64,000 bases of DNA, taken from NCBI GenBank assembly GCA_034620365.1, contig JAQGEQ010000083.1, positions 124,001-188,000 of the forward strand. The letters run 5' to 3'. The notes under the pieces were generated by a model. That model was not told the origin of the DNA. It made no database searches and saw only the letters and a list, made by a program, of their open reading frames with translations. The position numbers were made by a program, and so were the translations under genes. Shown in pieces: positions 45,801 through 56,880 of this stretch (its first letter is position 1; every line of letters starts with the position of its first letter). This DNA comes from Pegea sp. RAD2-039 (taxonomy: Eukaryota; Chordata; Thaliacea; Salpida; Salpidae).

Positions 45801-46302
45801 ATTTTTATCATCTTTGATTTAATTGATTATTTTGTTTAATATTTGTAAATAATTTTTTGAAAATCCACTATAAGGAGGATTTTTTAAGATTAATTAAAGA
45901 CACATTACATTTCTCATAATTATATAAAAAAAACTTGAGTTAACTGTTTGCAAGCTTAATTGCATATAAATTCGTCAATGTTTTATGTCTAAGATGAAAA
46001 TTATCGAGAAGTTACTTTTCAATTTATTTCTACCTAGGTCCCGAGAACAATCTCATAAACCCATGGAAACAATGGCGTTTTCTGCATTTGCTTCAATAAT
46101 GCGCCCTAGGGCAAGTCTTCATCAGACTATTTACAAACCAAAAATAACAGATCAAGAAAGACAAACTAAAAGCGCGCCTTCAACACCTCAAAGAACTTTC
46201 AGTTTCTTACGGCGTACTTTGCGACGAAAAAAAAGTTACAATATTCAAAGACGCGATCCTGTAGACGCTGATTGTCCAGCAACAGAAACATTCTCTACTT
46301 GA
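39898..46302 (+). CDS. DH-PH Rho guanine nucleotide exchange factor
   Basis: Eleven exons in frame (39898-39991, 40553-40661, 40819-40884, 41571-41733, 42112-42306, 42553-42657, 43648-43815, 44116-44223, 44691-44896, 45477-45578, 46038-46302) give 526 residues. The DH domain spans about residues 125-335. Conserved region 1 is CILREIVETEKDYVELL, CR2 falls around HLVHKKFLEQL, and CR3 is EGFIISPVQRLCKYPLLLREL. The PH domain (about 340-440) starts SGFLTKRGG and ends in the C-terminal helix REWLDIIRWKI with its conserved Trp. DH domains load GTP onto Rho-family GTPases; PH directs membrane binding. The DH segment (VFLQFKDEFQLYDTYC) recalls P-Rex type GEFs, but the DEP and PDZ domains of P-Rex are absent, so no symbol is given. 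The tail is basic and Ser-rich (SFLRRTLRRKKSYNIQRR). Confidence 0.85.
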
Positions 46303-46636
46303 AAGTTTCCATCACCAAATAACCTGTTGCGAATGTTTCAAAAAAAAATTTGTTTATTTCCACTGCCATGATATAGTTACAACTTCAAAGAACAACTTTT
46401 GAAAGACATATCGATCTATACTACAAAGAAAAAACTAACATGAGTAAAACTGATGGTAAAAATGTAAATAAAAACACTTTAAGTTACTTTCAAATATTAC
46501 TTCTTAATTTACTTACAATTGTTTTTTACGTTGTTTAAAAAGGCACTATATACTTAAAAGATATTAGAATTTTTTAATATGTTTTGCTTTTCAATTCACT
46601 TTCATCAATTTTAAATCTAGTGATCTTAAAAAGTTC

Positions 46637-46642
46637 AATAAA
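46637..46642 (+). other. Poly(A) signal of RhoGEF
   Basis: AATAAA 335 nt after the TGA of the RhoGEF, and only about 70 bp before the opposite-strand signal of SF3A2. Confidence 0.5.
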
Positions 46643-46714
46643 ATGATTTCACTATCAACTATTTGCTGGTTATTTGAGGCTGCTACGACACGATGATTAG
46701 ATCTATTTATTTAC

Positions 46715-46720
46715 TTTATT
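46715..46720 (-). other. Poly(A) signal of SF3A2
   Basis: Plus-strand TTTATT (AATAAA on minus) lies about 140 nt after the SF3A2 stop. It is convergent with the RhoGEF signal. Confidence 0.5.
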
Positions 46721-46860
46721 CACAATTTGAACAGAAAAACAATTTGATATATCAACTAAAATGTTCAAATAGGAAAAAGTTAGGAAATAGATGACAAATT
46801 TATACATCAACTTGAAAAGTGAAAACTCTTTCACATATTTCTAACAAACTTCTTTCTACA

Positions 46861-49026
46861 TCAGGTTTCATCAGATGGTAACATAGGAGGAGGGGGAGGG
46901 ACACCTTGGGGTGGGCCGCCCATAAAGTTACCATTCTGAGACATACCCATAGGTGGAGGACCAGATATTTGGTTACCCATCATTGGTGGTGGACCCATAG
47001 ACGGCATACCACGTTGACCACCATAGTTCTGACCAAAATTCATCTGTTGTTGCATCATTGGAGGTCCTGGGGCCATCGGTGGAGCAGAGCCACTAGGTGG
47101 CAGGTTACCATCATATGAGTCGGCAAAGTTACCTCCTCCATTAGCTTCTACACTGTAACCCATAGTAGGTAGCGATGAAGCATTTGCATCATTATCATCT
47201 CCTTGAGAAGGCATAGGGAGCGGGGGCATCACATCCATTGGCATGGGTGGGGGTCTCAACTCCAATTTAAAGTGAAATTGTAAAAAAAACTGAAAACAAA
47301 TGTTGGAAACTTTCAATAAAATTATTAAATTATAAATTGAACCTGTTTAGTATTGGGGTTCCAATAAGTCCAAAATTTTCCGTCAGCTTTATCGATCTCT
47401 CTACTAGGGACCTGAAACACAAAAAATCAGCATTTGAAGAAATCATTTCAGCTTTGAAGACACAAATGATTATAATCAGATGATGCTCTTGGCTAAATAC
47501 CTTAAAAGAAATAGTTTCATAAGGCTCAGCAGCAAATAAAAGATATTGCCATTTCCTATCTGGAGGTTCTACTCGTTGTTCATAAGCAGACATGAAACGA
47601 TGACGGGGTTGCAGAGTTTCCACAATTTCAGGATAGTCCACTTGAAAAAGTAAACTTTGCTGACCAGTTTCTGGTATCCTCTGTTTCGTTACTAAAAATC
47701 AATTTTAGTTTCAAAAATATTTGTTAAATGAAATCCAAAAGAAGTTTATAAATCAAAAAGTATTAGAAAAGTTTGCAACAAGAAAATTATCACAAACCTT
47801 TATATCCTGGTCTTCCAATTTTAATAAACTGCTTCAACTCTACAGCAGGTTTCAAAGGAGCAGGTTGGATAGGTTGTTCCTTTGCATCTCGCGCAGCACG
47901 CTTAGCTAGATTAGATTGATGCTTTTTACCTTGAGTATGTGCTAAGTAACTTCCCTGTCAAAATTAATAAATATTAAATTAACTAAATTAGAATTGTTAT
48001 CTGAATATTTTATTAGAAATTATGTATTTCTTCCAAATCAAATAGTAGAAAGTCCCAAAAGAGAACGCTGTTAGAAATACTATACATATTCCCTTTTAAC
48101 TGATAGGAGATTTTAAATTTTTCAACATAGATTGGACTATTCCACTAAGTTTACATTATTTTGCCCATGGTATCTTTCCTAAAGTTTTTTCAAAAGGTCA
48201 CATTTTGGATGTCTTATTTTGTAAAACCCTAGTACTTAACAAACCAATCTTCTGTTCAGTAAATCCTCCCTTCTCTTCCACATGTGATCATTATGTTATT
48301 TCTTTTGTAGTACAATTCAATTTAAGTGCTTCTAGTGGTAATATGATATATTCTAACTTCTGTAGAGCCAACTTTAAAAATATTTAAACCTATCTATGAT
48401 CTACTAATCTCTAGTCTCTCTATGACAATTTCATCAAAATTCTGACTTATTATATTTAAGTTTGTTCCACTAAAAACTCCCTCCTATCCCAACAGCATTA
48501 AAACTGCACTTCTAAATAAGTAAACCTTAAATATCACTAGGTACATTTTTAAGCATTTAAAAAAATAAAAATTAAATCTAAAGTATAAATTTTTGTTTAA
48601 GGATTATCATATATAAAAATTAATGAGTTTTAAAATATACTCAACTAATAAACTTGTTTTCAAATATATTCTTAACATCAACTTACCTCATTATTATGTA
48701 AAGTTAAACACAATTTACATTCATACGATCCCAAATGATTTTTCATAAAGTAAGGATCCTGTAATAAAGAAGTTTAAATTAAGGTAGCTCAATTAAATCT
48801 GGATAAAACTAGATTATAATTTTTCTATTTAGATTTTGATTTATTACAAATTTAATAAAATTAATAAATCTTTTTTCATCAGGTAATTTAAATAATTTAC
48901 TTTATTAAGATCAATTGTTTCTAAAGCAAGTTGACGAAGTCTTTCACGTCTATCTCTATTTGCTTCTGAAGCTGAAGCCACGCCTCCAGATCCAGTCTTA
49001 CCACCAGCACGATGTTGAAAATCCAT
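46861..49026 (-). CDS. SF3A2: Splicing factor 3A subunit 2 (SF3A66)
   Basis: Six minus-strand exons (48901-49026, 48687-48758, 47798-47954, 47501-47691, 47343-47411, 46861-47289) give 347 residues. The start MDFQHRAGGKTGSGGVAS and the matrin-type C2H2 zinc finger (YECKLCLTLHNNEGSYLAHT with QGKKH) are nearly invariant in animals. DYPEIVETLQPRHRFMSAYE and FWTYWNPNTKQFFLQFHFK follow. The C terminus is rich in Pro, Met and Gly, as in the family, but shorter than in vertebrates, whose repeats bring the protein to about 464 residues. SF3A2 is part of the U2 snRNP SF3a complex and helps U2 bind the branch site. An acceptor-like TTTGTTTAG lies 14 nt before the ATG. Confidence 0.97.
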
Positions 49027-50449
49027 TTTTAATTGACTAACTAAACAAATATAAAATATCTCTAAAAATATCAGATCTATAAGGCAAAACACAAGAGCTA
49101 TAATAACTTTCATTATAAACTTATTATGGAATGATAATTGAAACAATTACCAAATTTAATTATAGTGCTTAAGGATGTTTTTCATCACATCATTAGATAT
49201 TGTAGATAATGAATTAGTTGCCAAGGGATTCAAATATTATAGTAAAATATTTGAAATATATAATTTGGCAAAAATTATATTTGGTAATCATAAAAATAAT
49301 TAATCATAATGATAAAATGATTTATAAAACAAATTTATAAATAAACCTTTTCTATAAAATCACAAAAACCATAATAAATTGAAATAAAAAGTAATACATT
49401 AATAAAATATATTTATTATTAAACATTAGAGCATATCATAAAAAGTAAATTTAATGTTAAGTTATCTAAAAATAATTTTATAGAATATCCCTTAAGCTTT
49501 AGGTTATATAAATTTAAATAAATTAAAAAAAAAAAACTTTACAAAATCAGAAGCTTTGATTAAGTGTGTTATGAGTTTATGAATACAACAAATAGAAAAT
49601 AAAAATTATTTATTTACTTTTTAAACATCAATTTTAATTTATTAGAGAATTTAGTTTGAGGAAAACATATAAACTTTTAAAGTAATAATTATAGAATTTA
49701 TAAAACACTTAGATTGTATACACAACTTTTTTTAATAATAAAATATATTCTATACTATCGACTCAGAAAATAATTTCCCACAAAAAGTAATAAGTTACTA
49801 CTATCCTGGGAAAATACTAAATATATAATAATAATGCAACTGAAATATATTCATTAAATAACAAAAATGCTCAATGTGAGAATCTCGATATTGATAAAAT
49901 ACTTTTTTCATTTATTGCAATGAAACTGAATATCAGTAAAATAACATGGCCGATTTTATCTATGACCAAGAAAAATTTAAAAGTTTTTGAACAAAAGTTT
50001 CTTTTATAGATGATAATTTAAATAAAGGAGATAATTTGATTTTATCAAAACTTCTTTTTTAAATTTACTAGTTCTTAAAACTTTGTTTCTAAATTTAATT
50101 CCAAATAATAAGTAAACTAAAACTCAGTCTGTTGAATTTATATTTTATTTTAGGTAGTCCGTACCTCTCTAAAGTAATCTCTATCACTGCCTATAGGTTT
50201 TGTTTTGGCTTAAATTAGTGCGCTAAAAATTTTACAGTTAAGATACTAATTTAGATGATGTAGGATTTTTTCAGATTGCTTTTTTCAAACTAAATCGGTG
50301 ATACGAAAATTAAGGTCTATGGAGCGCTACCGAATTAGTTAGGATTTGAAAATAAATACTTTTTACATTCAGTTAATCTCTTTATCTTGTTGCTAGTACT
50401 AAAGTATTTCTAAGTGTATATTTCATACTCTCTGTAAGAAGCACAGAAG

Positions 50450-50640
50450 TTGGCTATTAGGTGGTTAAGTCGACGAATTCATTGTACTCTGTATCTGTGA
50501 ATCCAATCCCACCTCGTCGTTGAAAAGCGCGCTATAAGGGCCTATTTGTGGTATGACCGTTCTCGGCTGAGGCAGACTTTATTATTACTTGTAGTATAAT
50601 AGCAAGCCAACATCGAGCGTGGAAAGTATCTTTTCCAACT
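50450..50640 (+). mobile_element. Degenerate tRNA-derived SINE-like element
   Basis: A tRNA-like head begins GGCTATTAGGTGGTTAAG (A-box-like) and continues to GTGAATCCAATCCCACCTCG, about 50 nt later, resembling a degraded B box plus acceptor-side sequence of a GTGG..CCCACC tRNA. It is followed by GAAAAGCGCGCTATAAG, a body motif often seen after tRNA heads of SINEs. Local GC is well above the background. Flanking duplications and the 3' end are not clear, and there are no other obvious copies in the window. Confidence 0.45.
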
Positions 50641-51771
50641 TAGGAAACAGCTCTTAAAGTAAAAGCCAGACGAAAAATCTTGATTAAAAATAGAACTTGT
50701 TGAAAATAAAATTTGGGTAGAAGTCCTAGCTCAATGGGACGTGTCACCTCAGTGCACGCAGCTTGCCACTATAACCAAAGTCAAAGACGCTTGCACAAGA
50801 GAAGTATGATAGCCAATATACACCTTAAACAGTCTGAAAGTAGTTGGAAAACGATGAAACTGGCTGATAGAAGATGACATTATTCGTTTGCCTCAACTTT
50901 TGATTGTAGGTAGCCTACGAGTGTAAATTCTCTTCTCCGATAAAATGAAGATGTCAGCAACTGCAAGCAAAAAAATAAAATATGATTCTTATTAGAGAAT
51001 ATTTACAATTTACAAGTTGATTTTGATAAGTGATTTGATACGAAGCAGAGTTTAAGACAACCTCATTTCAAACAGAAGCTTCTATCACATTGTTAGAAGG
51101 ACATACAGCTTGTCAGACCAAAATTGATTACAACTATAATCTAATTAAGTTAATATAGAAATCTTGGCTGAAGAAAAATAGTTTTGTTACCCAATGGAGA
51201 AAGATTGTGGATAAGAAATTGACGAATTACAGTTTATATAATATTCATGAAATGAGCAAACTACAAGACATTATTGCAATTAGTCAAAGTTTAGAAATCT
51301 AATAATAGCGACATTGTCAAAGTTTAAAGACCCAGTCTTTTACATAAAAACTGTAAGACAGAAAAAATTAGTTTACAAATTGTGGTAAGCAATGTTTAGC
51401 TCAGTACTTTTCTAGTGAGCTACTGTACAACTGGTTTTTGTAATTTTCTTAAATAATCCTCAGTTAAGCGATAAAAAGCATCCTTAATTGAAAAAGTTCA
51501 TCAGTCACGTGACTTTTTAAAGTGATTAGATTTAATAGCAATTTTTAATTTGTTTTCCAAAATCAAGTTGAAACAGAAAAATATTTTCTTTTATATAGAA
51601 TATGTAATCTGTTCTATTTTTATAGGATATTTATTTATATAACAAAAATATTACTTAAAAATTATTTCGACCTCCCTAAAAACTTTTTAATTAATAATAA
51701 ACTTTATTATGACTGATTTTCTATCTGCTTCACAAAATGATGTAACAAAATAATCAGTTTGTGAAAATTAG

Positions 51772-51777
51772 TTTATT
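51772..51777 (-). other. Poly(A) signal of XRN2
   Basis: Plus-strand TTTATT reads AATAAA on the minus strand, about 120 nt after the XRN2 stop. Confidence 0.45.
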
Positions 51778-51893
51778 ATACGAACAAATTTTAATAGTCT
51801 AATCTTATTCCAAAAAATTTACCCCAAAAAAAGTTGTGGATTTCGTGATGTTTTGAAAGCGTTTGGAAACTTATTTATCTCTTTTTTTTCTTC

Positions 51894-54800
51894 TTAATAA
51901 CTTCCATAACGTGAGTAATAGCCTCTATTGCCCTGTAAAGATACAAAATATGAAAGTGACAAACTTATTTATTAAATACTCGTAAAAAAGTTCTGAAAAA
52001 GATTTTATTAGAAAATATCTTACTCGAGAAGCATGTCTCGGTCTAGGACCTTCACGATTTGATGGTCCACGTGGCTGATAATGATTAGGACGTTGAAGGG
52101 GCGAAAAATGATGACCTTGATGATGATAGCTTTCATTTGATGGATAGCGAGGTTGTTGGTTGTGAGGTTGATGATGAGAATGCCGAGGTAGATGGTGGTT
52201 GAGATGTCTATTTGTAAATAATTTTAGAATAATAGAAAAAAATGGATGGAAATTGAAGTAACCTGTGTCCGGAAGAGGATAGAGAAGCACTTTGCTGTCT
52301 GTTAGCATTGAAACCGATTCTAGGAGTCCATTGTGATCTTCCTCTTCCTCTGCCTCTATGGTTAGATCTCAAATCTTCTGGCTTTATTTGCCTTGGTGGG
52401 AATCTACAACAAAATCAGGTATTATTAAAAGTGTTTAGGACAAGATGACAGGAAACGTGATGAAAAAATCACTATTTCAAATATTTTTTTGGAAACTTCA
52501 AACATACTTAGCTCCAGGAAGTAATTTCGCTTGAAATATGTGATCTTTGGGGTAGAAAGGATCCTTAAACTTCATACTGAGAACCTTATTACCACTCACA
52601 TCTTGTAATCCTTTTAAAGGTGAAATGAGATGCCTAAAAACCACTTTTATTAATCTCTTGTAAAATCTTACATTTCTGGCTTACTTGGCGTTGATGTCGC
52701 ATTTTTCGTCTTTCCAAACTTTCCCTGCCATACCATAAGCTAATGACGGATTAATATCAGCTGCATCTTCAAGACTGCTAGGTGGATTTCCATCTTCATA
52801 TAAACCACTGAAGAAAGCATGCATTGGGTGCTTAGGACCAACAAAGATATAATCATTTCCAGTTCGATTTCGTACAGCTACAAATTAATAGTTTTATTAA
52901 ATATTCATTAAAAAATAAATTTTATTGAAACGATTACTTTTAATAAGTAACTGATTTTTATACATCTAAATTTTGTCGTAAATATATTTTGAACTTACTT
53001 TCAATCTCAGTTAAGTCAGGGTAGACTTGTTGTAAGGTTGAAACCATTCTCTCTTCATCTACAAATGGTAACAGTGCAACTCCTTGCCATGCGTATTTTT
53101 TACCATTCAAGTCTATTTTAAAATCTTCTGGATAAAAATCAATAATTGGAGAATTCTGATAAAGAAAAAATCTGCAATTTTAGTGACAGTACAAATTATT
53201 AAACATAAATCAAATAGAAATGAATAAAATCATAAAAAGTTGATGCTTACTGGATCACTCATCAAATTTCTCCATGTTATTGGCAGGAATTGACCGCTAG
53301 CAGCTGGGAAGACACACATTAGCTGTTCAAGAGGATTTTTAGGGACAGTGTCAGAAGGAAATCCAACATCCACATTATCTAAATCAACAAAGTCTGACGC
53401 AAAGGGGGCATAATGGAAAGGATAAAACCATTTCCACGAAGCACAACCTGTCAGAGTAGATTTTCTATTATTTCTTTGAATATGTATATGAATTGAAGTA
53501 ATTTGACTTTAAATAAATTAGAAAAGTAGGATTGAAGTACCTTGATAGTAATACGCCAGTACCCAACACAAACCCTGAACATAACAACTTACAACTGTAC
53601 GACGAAATTGATAATCCTGAAAAAGAAGTTTGTCGAGTTTCAGATTTGAACGAATAAAAAGTTGTTGGATTTCAAACCTTCATAGAGACATCAAATTTGG
53701 TTCTAAAATATCTCTCCTTCCAACCATCTTCCCAAAGTCTGACATCATCATCTGGCTCATCATCATCAACCGCTTCACGCTACAAAAGATGAAGATTTAA
53801 AGATGTTTCAAGAATAAAAATAGTTAGAGTTAACTCTACAGAAGTTGCTAATATCTCGACAATCCTTCTAACAACAAACTAGCCTCCTTACCTTTCGCTT
53901 ATTACTCGAATCACTTGACGTCGTCGACGTCGACGAGACGCTCTTGGCGTCTTTAGAGGGCTTCTTACGTAACATAGCAACTAACGATGCTGCAGCATCC
54001 TGACAATTCAAAAACATCTCTTTCTTAGACTTTTAAACTTCAAAAGCTTAGATAATGAAAAGTAATTGAACTTTTTTTACCATATTCTTCAAGTCACGTG
54101 ACCTCATTTCAGCCGCCGCTTGACGTACGTTGGAAAATCTGGTGTTATTCCTATAAGCACCTCCAAGTGGTGCAGGAGCAAGTATACCATCAGGAATAAA
54201 GGCTGGTCTGTCGTTATGTTGTCTTCTTTTCATCGATTTCTAAGATTAAAGACATCAAATTTCAGATAATCTTCATCTTTATATCTTACTTGACGCTCTC
54301 GGTAATTAACATCATTCTGTCTTCTTTTACGGAAGATTTCGTCTTCCATTCTACCAATTGATGTCATGATTAGTTCAACGCGTGGCAAGTTGATCTTTCC
54401 ATTAGTGGTCAAGTAGCCCTGTCATAAGTCCAATATAACTAATAGTCAGTTATATCATGCAACTTACTCCAGTTTTATACACAACATCTTTGTAGATATT
54501 GACAAGCTTGTCGATAGCTCCTTCTCTGATCTCAAGTGATGGAAGATGAGGAAGAAAGTCATTTCCGACGAAGAAACACATCATAACCCAATCATCGATG
54601 ATGTTTTCAAAGTCGTATTCAAATGGAAGATTAGGCATCGTCATTTCATATCCGATGTACTTTTAATAAAACAAATATCAGTTTATTTATCTTTTATAGA
54701 TTTTCAAATCTTACTTCTCTGATAGTACAGATTCGGATGAATATATAAGAAGTTTCATTTTTGCAAACAGAAGAGGGTCCTTCATCATTTTCATCACGAG

Positions 54801-56880
54801 GTAATCCCTGGCAGTCTGTCATCTCATGACCATATTGGCCACAAATCCCACATGGTCTGGGTGCATTTGGTTTAAATTCTTCTCGGATAATAGTAAAGTT
54901 AGGTTCATGAGTTGCTAAACCTACATTGCAAGTTGAATAGTTACCAATTGAGGTGACATTAAACATCAGCAACATCTTACCGAGCATTATCAAGTCAGCA
55001 TCAGCGCCACATATGCAATGATGGGTGTTTGGATCATGATCAGGTTGACCTCTTTGTTTTCTTATAAAATCCATTATCTTGTGTTCACCTTCACCGGGTA
55101 CATTGGCATCAGAAAGAATCACCTAAATTTTATTTCATAATTAAATTGAAAAATAATCATCATTAGCCTATAAGTTATTTCTGTGTCTTATGACAAGGGG
55201 CTTTCTGAATCTAGAACCTTATTTATGATTATCTTCAAATACCCAATAGACTTATATATAAACAAAAAGCTTCAAATACTTCAATATTGCTCCATCCAGG
55301 ATCAGAATTCAGTCTTTGATTTATATAAAAACGAAGACAATCCGCCAACCGAAACATAAAACCTGTTCCCTGTGATCAGACATGTTTACAAACGATTAAA
55401 AGCAGTTTTGAATCAAAACTTACAGGAGTGATACAATTGCTATCAAACTTTTCCACTGTAGGGTCTAAAGGAGGAAGCTTGCAGCCCTTTTGGAGTAATT
55501 CTGCTCTTATTTCAGCTTTTATTTGTGACTGTTCACTTTAAAAAAATATTTTGTTTGATAAAATATGAAATATAATTATAAATATAAAAGTCTAAAAGTT
55601 GAAATACTTTATCAGTTTAATGTAACTATTTCATTTGAAAGTTAAATAATCAAGACTCCTAATCGCCTGAGGCAACTACTATACAAATGTTAAACTAGTA
55701 AAATAGTGTGCAGAGTTGGAATTGATATCAGATTTTACAATTTACTTAAAGTTTTAAACTAACGTTCCATCTTTAGCAGCTCTGAACCTTCTTGATCTTT
55801 GCTGATTCATCTTTGCACGTGGAGCCTAAAGTAAACAAGGAATACATTAGCTACCAATAGTTTTAAAGTTTATTTTGATCATAAAACCAATAATTTGTTT
55901 CGAAATATCCACAGAATAAAATTGATAGCAGTTTAAAAAATACATTTTTTTCATAAAAGTGTCAACTGTATGTGGATGATAACACAATTTTCAATAATTA
56001 ATAAAGAATTTATTTAATTTTTATAAACACAAAATGTTATATTAAAATGATGAAATGAACTGATATATTTATAAGAGTAAGACCTCCTTTTCACCAAAAT
56101 GAGACAGTTTTAATGGTTAAATACAACAAATTTAATTACCACTCCATCAATTGCCATATAAAGTAATCTTCGAGGTCGAACAATCCCAAAAATTCGATCA
56201 ATGGCTTCAAATATTGCCAACATAATCTCAACTTCATTTTTTGGTGCAGGTCTTTAAAGCATAAATTTAATAGATTTATATTCATTATATATACAAGTAT
56301 TCACCAGATAAAAAATTAACTATAACTTTAAATATATATATTATGTTTTCTAATGTTTTTACATTACTGATATTGAACTGTCGTATTTGAGACCTTTTCT
56401 TTATTTCTCTGGAGTCATGTTATGTTTTAGTTGCTATAAAAGCTATATAATTTCTTGTTTACCGCTATGAGTTATTTTATAAATAATTTATAAATCTAAA
56501 TTTATGTATAAGGTTATTTAAACCATATACATACCTATCTTCAGGATGTGAGCAGGGGTGAATAATTCCATTCATATCAAGGTAAAGATTATCAAATTCT
56601 ATATCATTAGGATTTGGTTTGGATGTATCCACAGGTATTTTGACACCATCAATGGTTCTTGCCTGAAATTATCAGGAATAATATTTAACAAATGAATGAA
56701 GAAACAGATTGAATTTAACACATTGCTAAAATTTACAATTAATTTAGAACTTAAGGAAATTGATTAATTTGTGAAAAATTAAACTCAATATGAATTTGTA
56801 TTTACTTTTTCTTCATTACATCCAATTACAATAGATGTATATTTTCTACTAAGCCAGCGAAAAAACGCTGGTACTCCCAT
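51894..56880 (-). CDS. XRN2: 5'-3' exoribonuclease 2
   Basis: Twenty-one minus-strand exons join in frame to 909 residues (human 950): 56806-56880, 56535-56662, 56140-56251, 55764-55825, 55424-55535, 55280-55369, 54981-55122, 54715-54920, 54468-54659, 54290-54418, 54081-54239, 53892-53999, 53678-53779, 53541-53616, 53251-53447, 52999-53155, 52685-52877, 52508-52633, 52263-52403, 52024-52207, 51894-51932. It starts [14 protein letters not shown]. The acidic active-site motifs are [40 protein letters not shown] and [21 protein letters not shown] zinc knuckle, [14 protein letters not shown], is typical of XRN2 rather than XRN1. The C terminus is Arg/Gly- and His-rich. XRN2 is the nuclear exonuclease that degrades the downstream RNA in transcription termination and trims rRNA/snoRNA. 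Intron 54921-54980 is only 60 nt. Confidence 0.97.

Larger units (their letters stand above)
49027..51893. other. Intergenic between SF3A2 5' end and XRN2 3' end
   Basis: AT-rich, no coding signal. The stretch 50140-50960 is clearly less AT-rich and more complex than its surroundings and includes the SINE-like element at 50450-50640. The XRN2 poly(A) signal is at 51772-51777 (minus). Confidence 0.55.

Noticed and set aside
46906..47118. Plus-strand frame rich in His, Trp and Arg opposite SF3A2
   Set aside because: It is the complement of the Pro/Gly/Met-rich SF3A2 tail; its odd composition follows from that.
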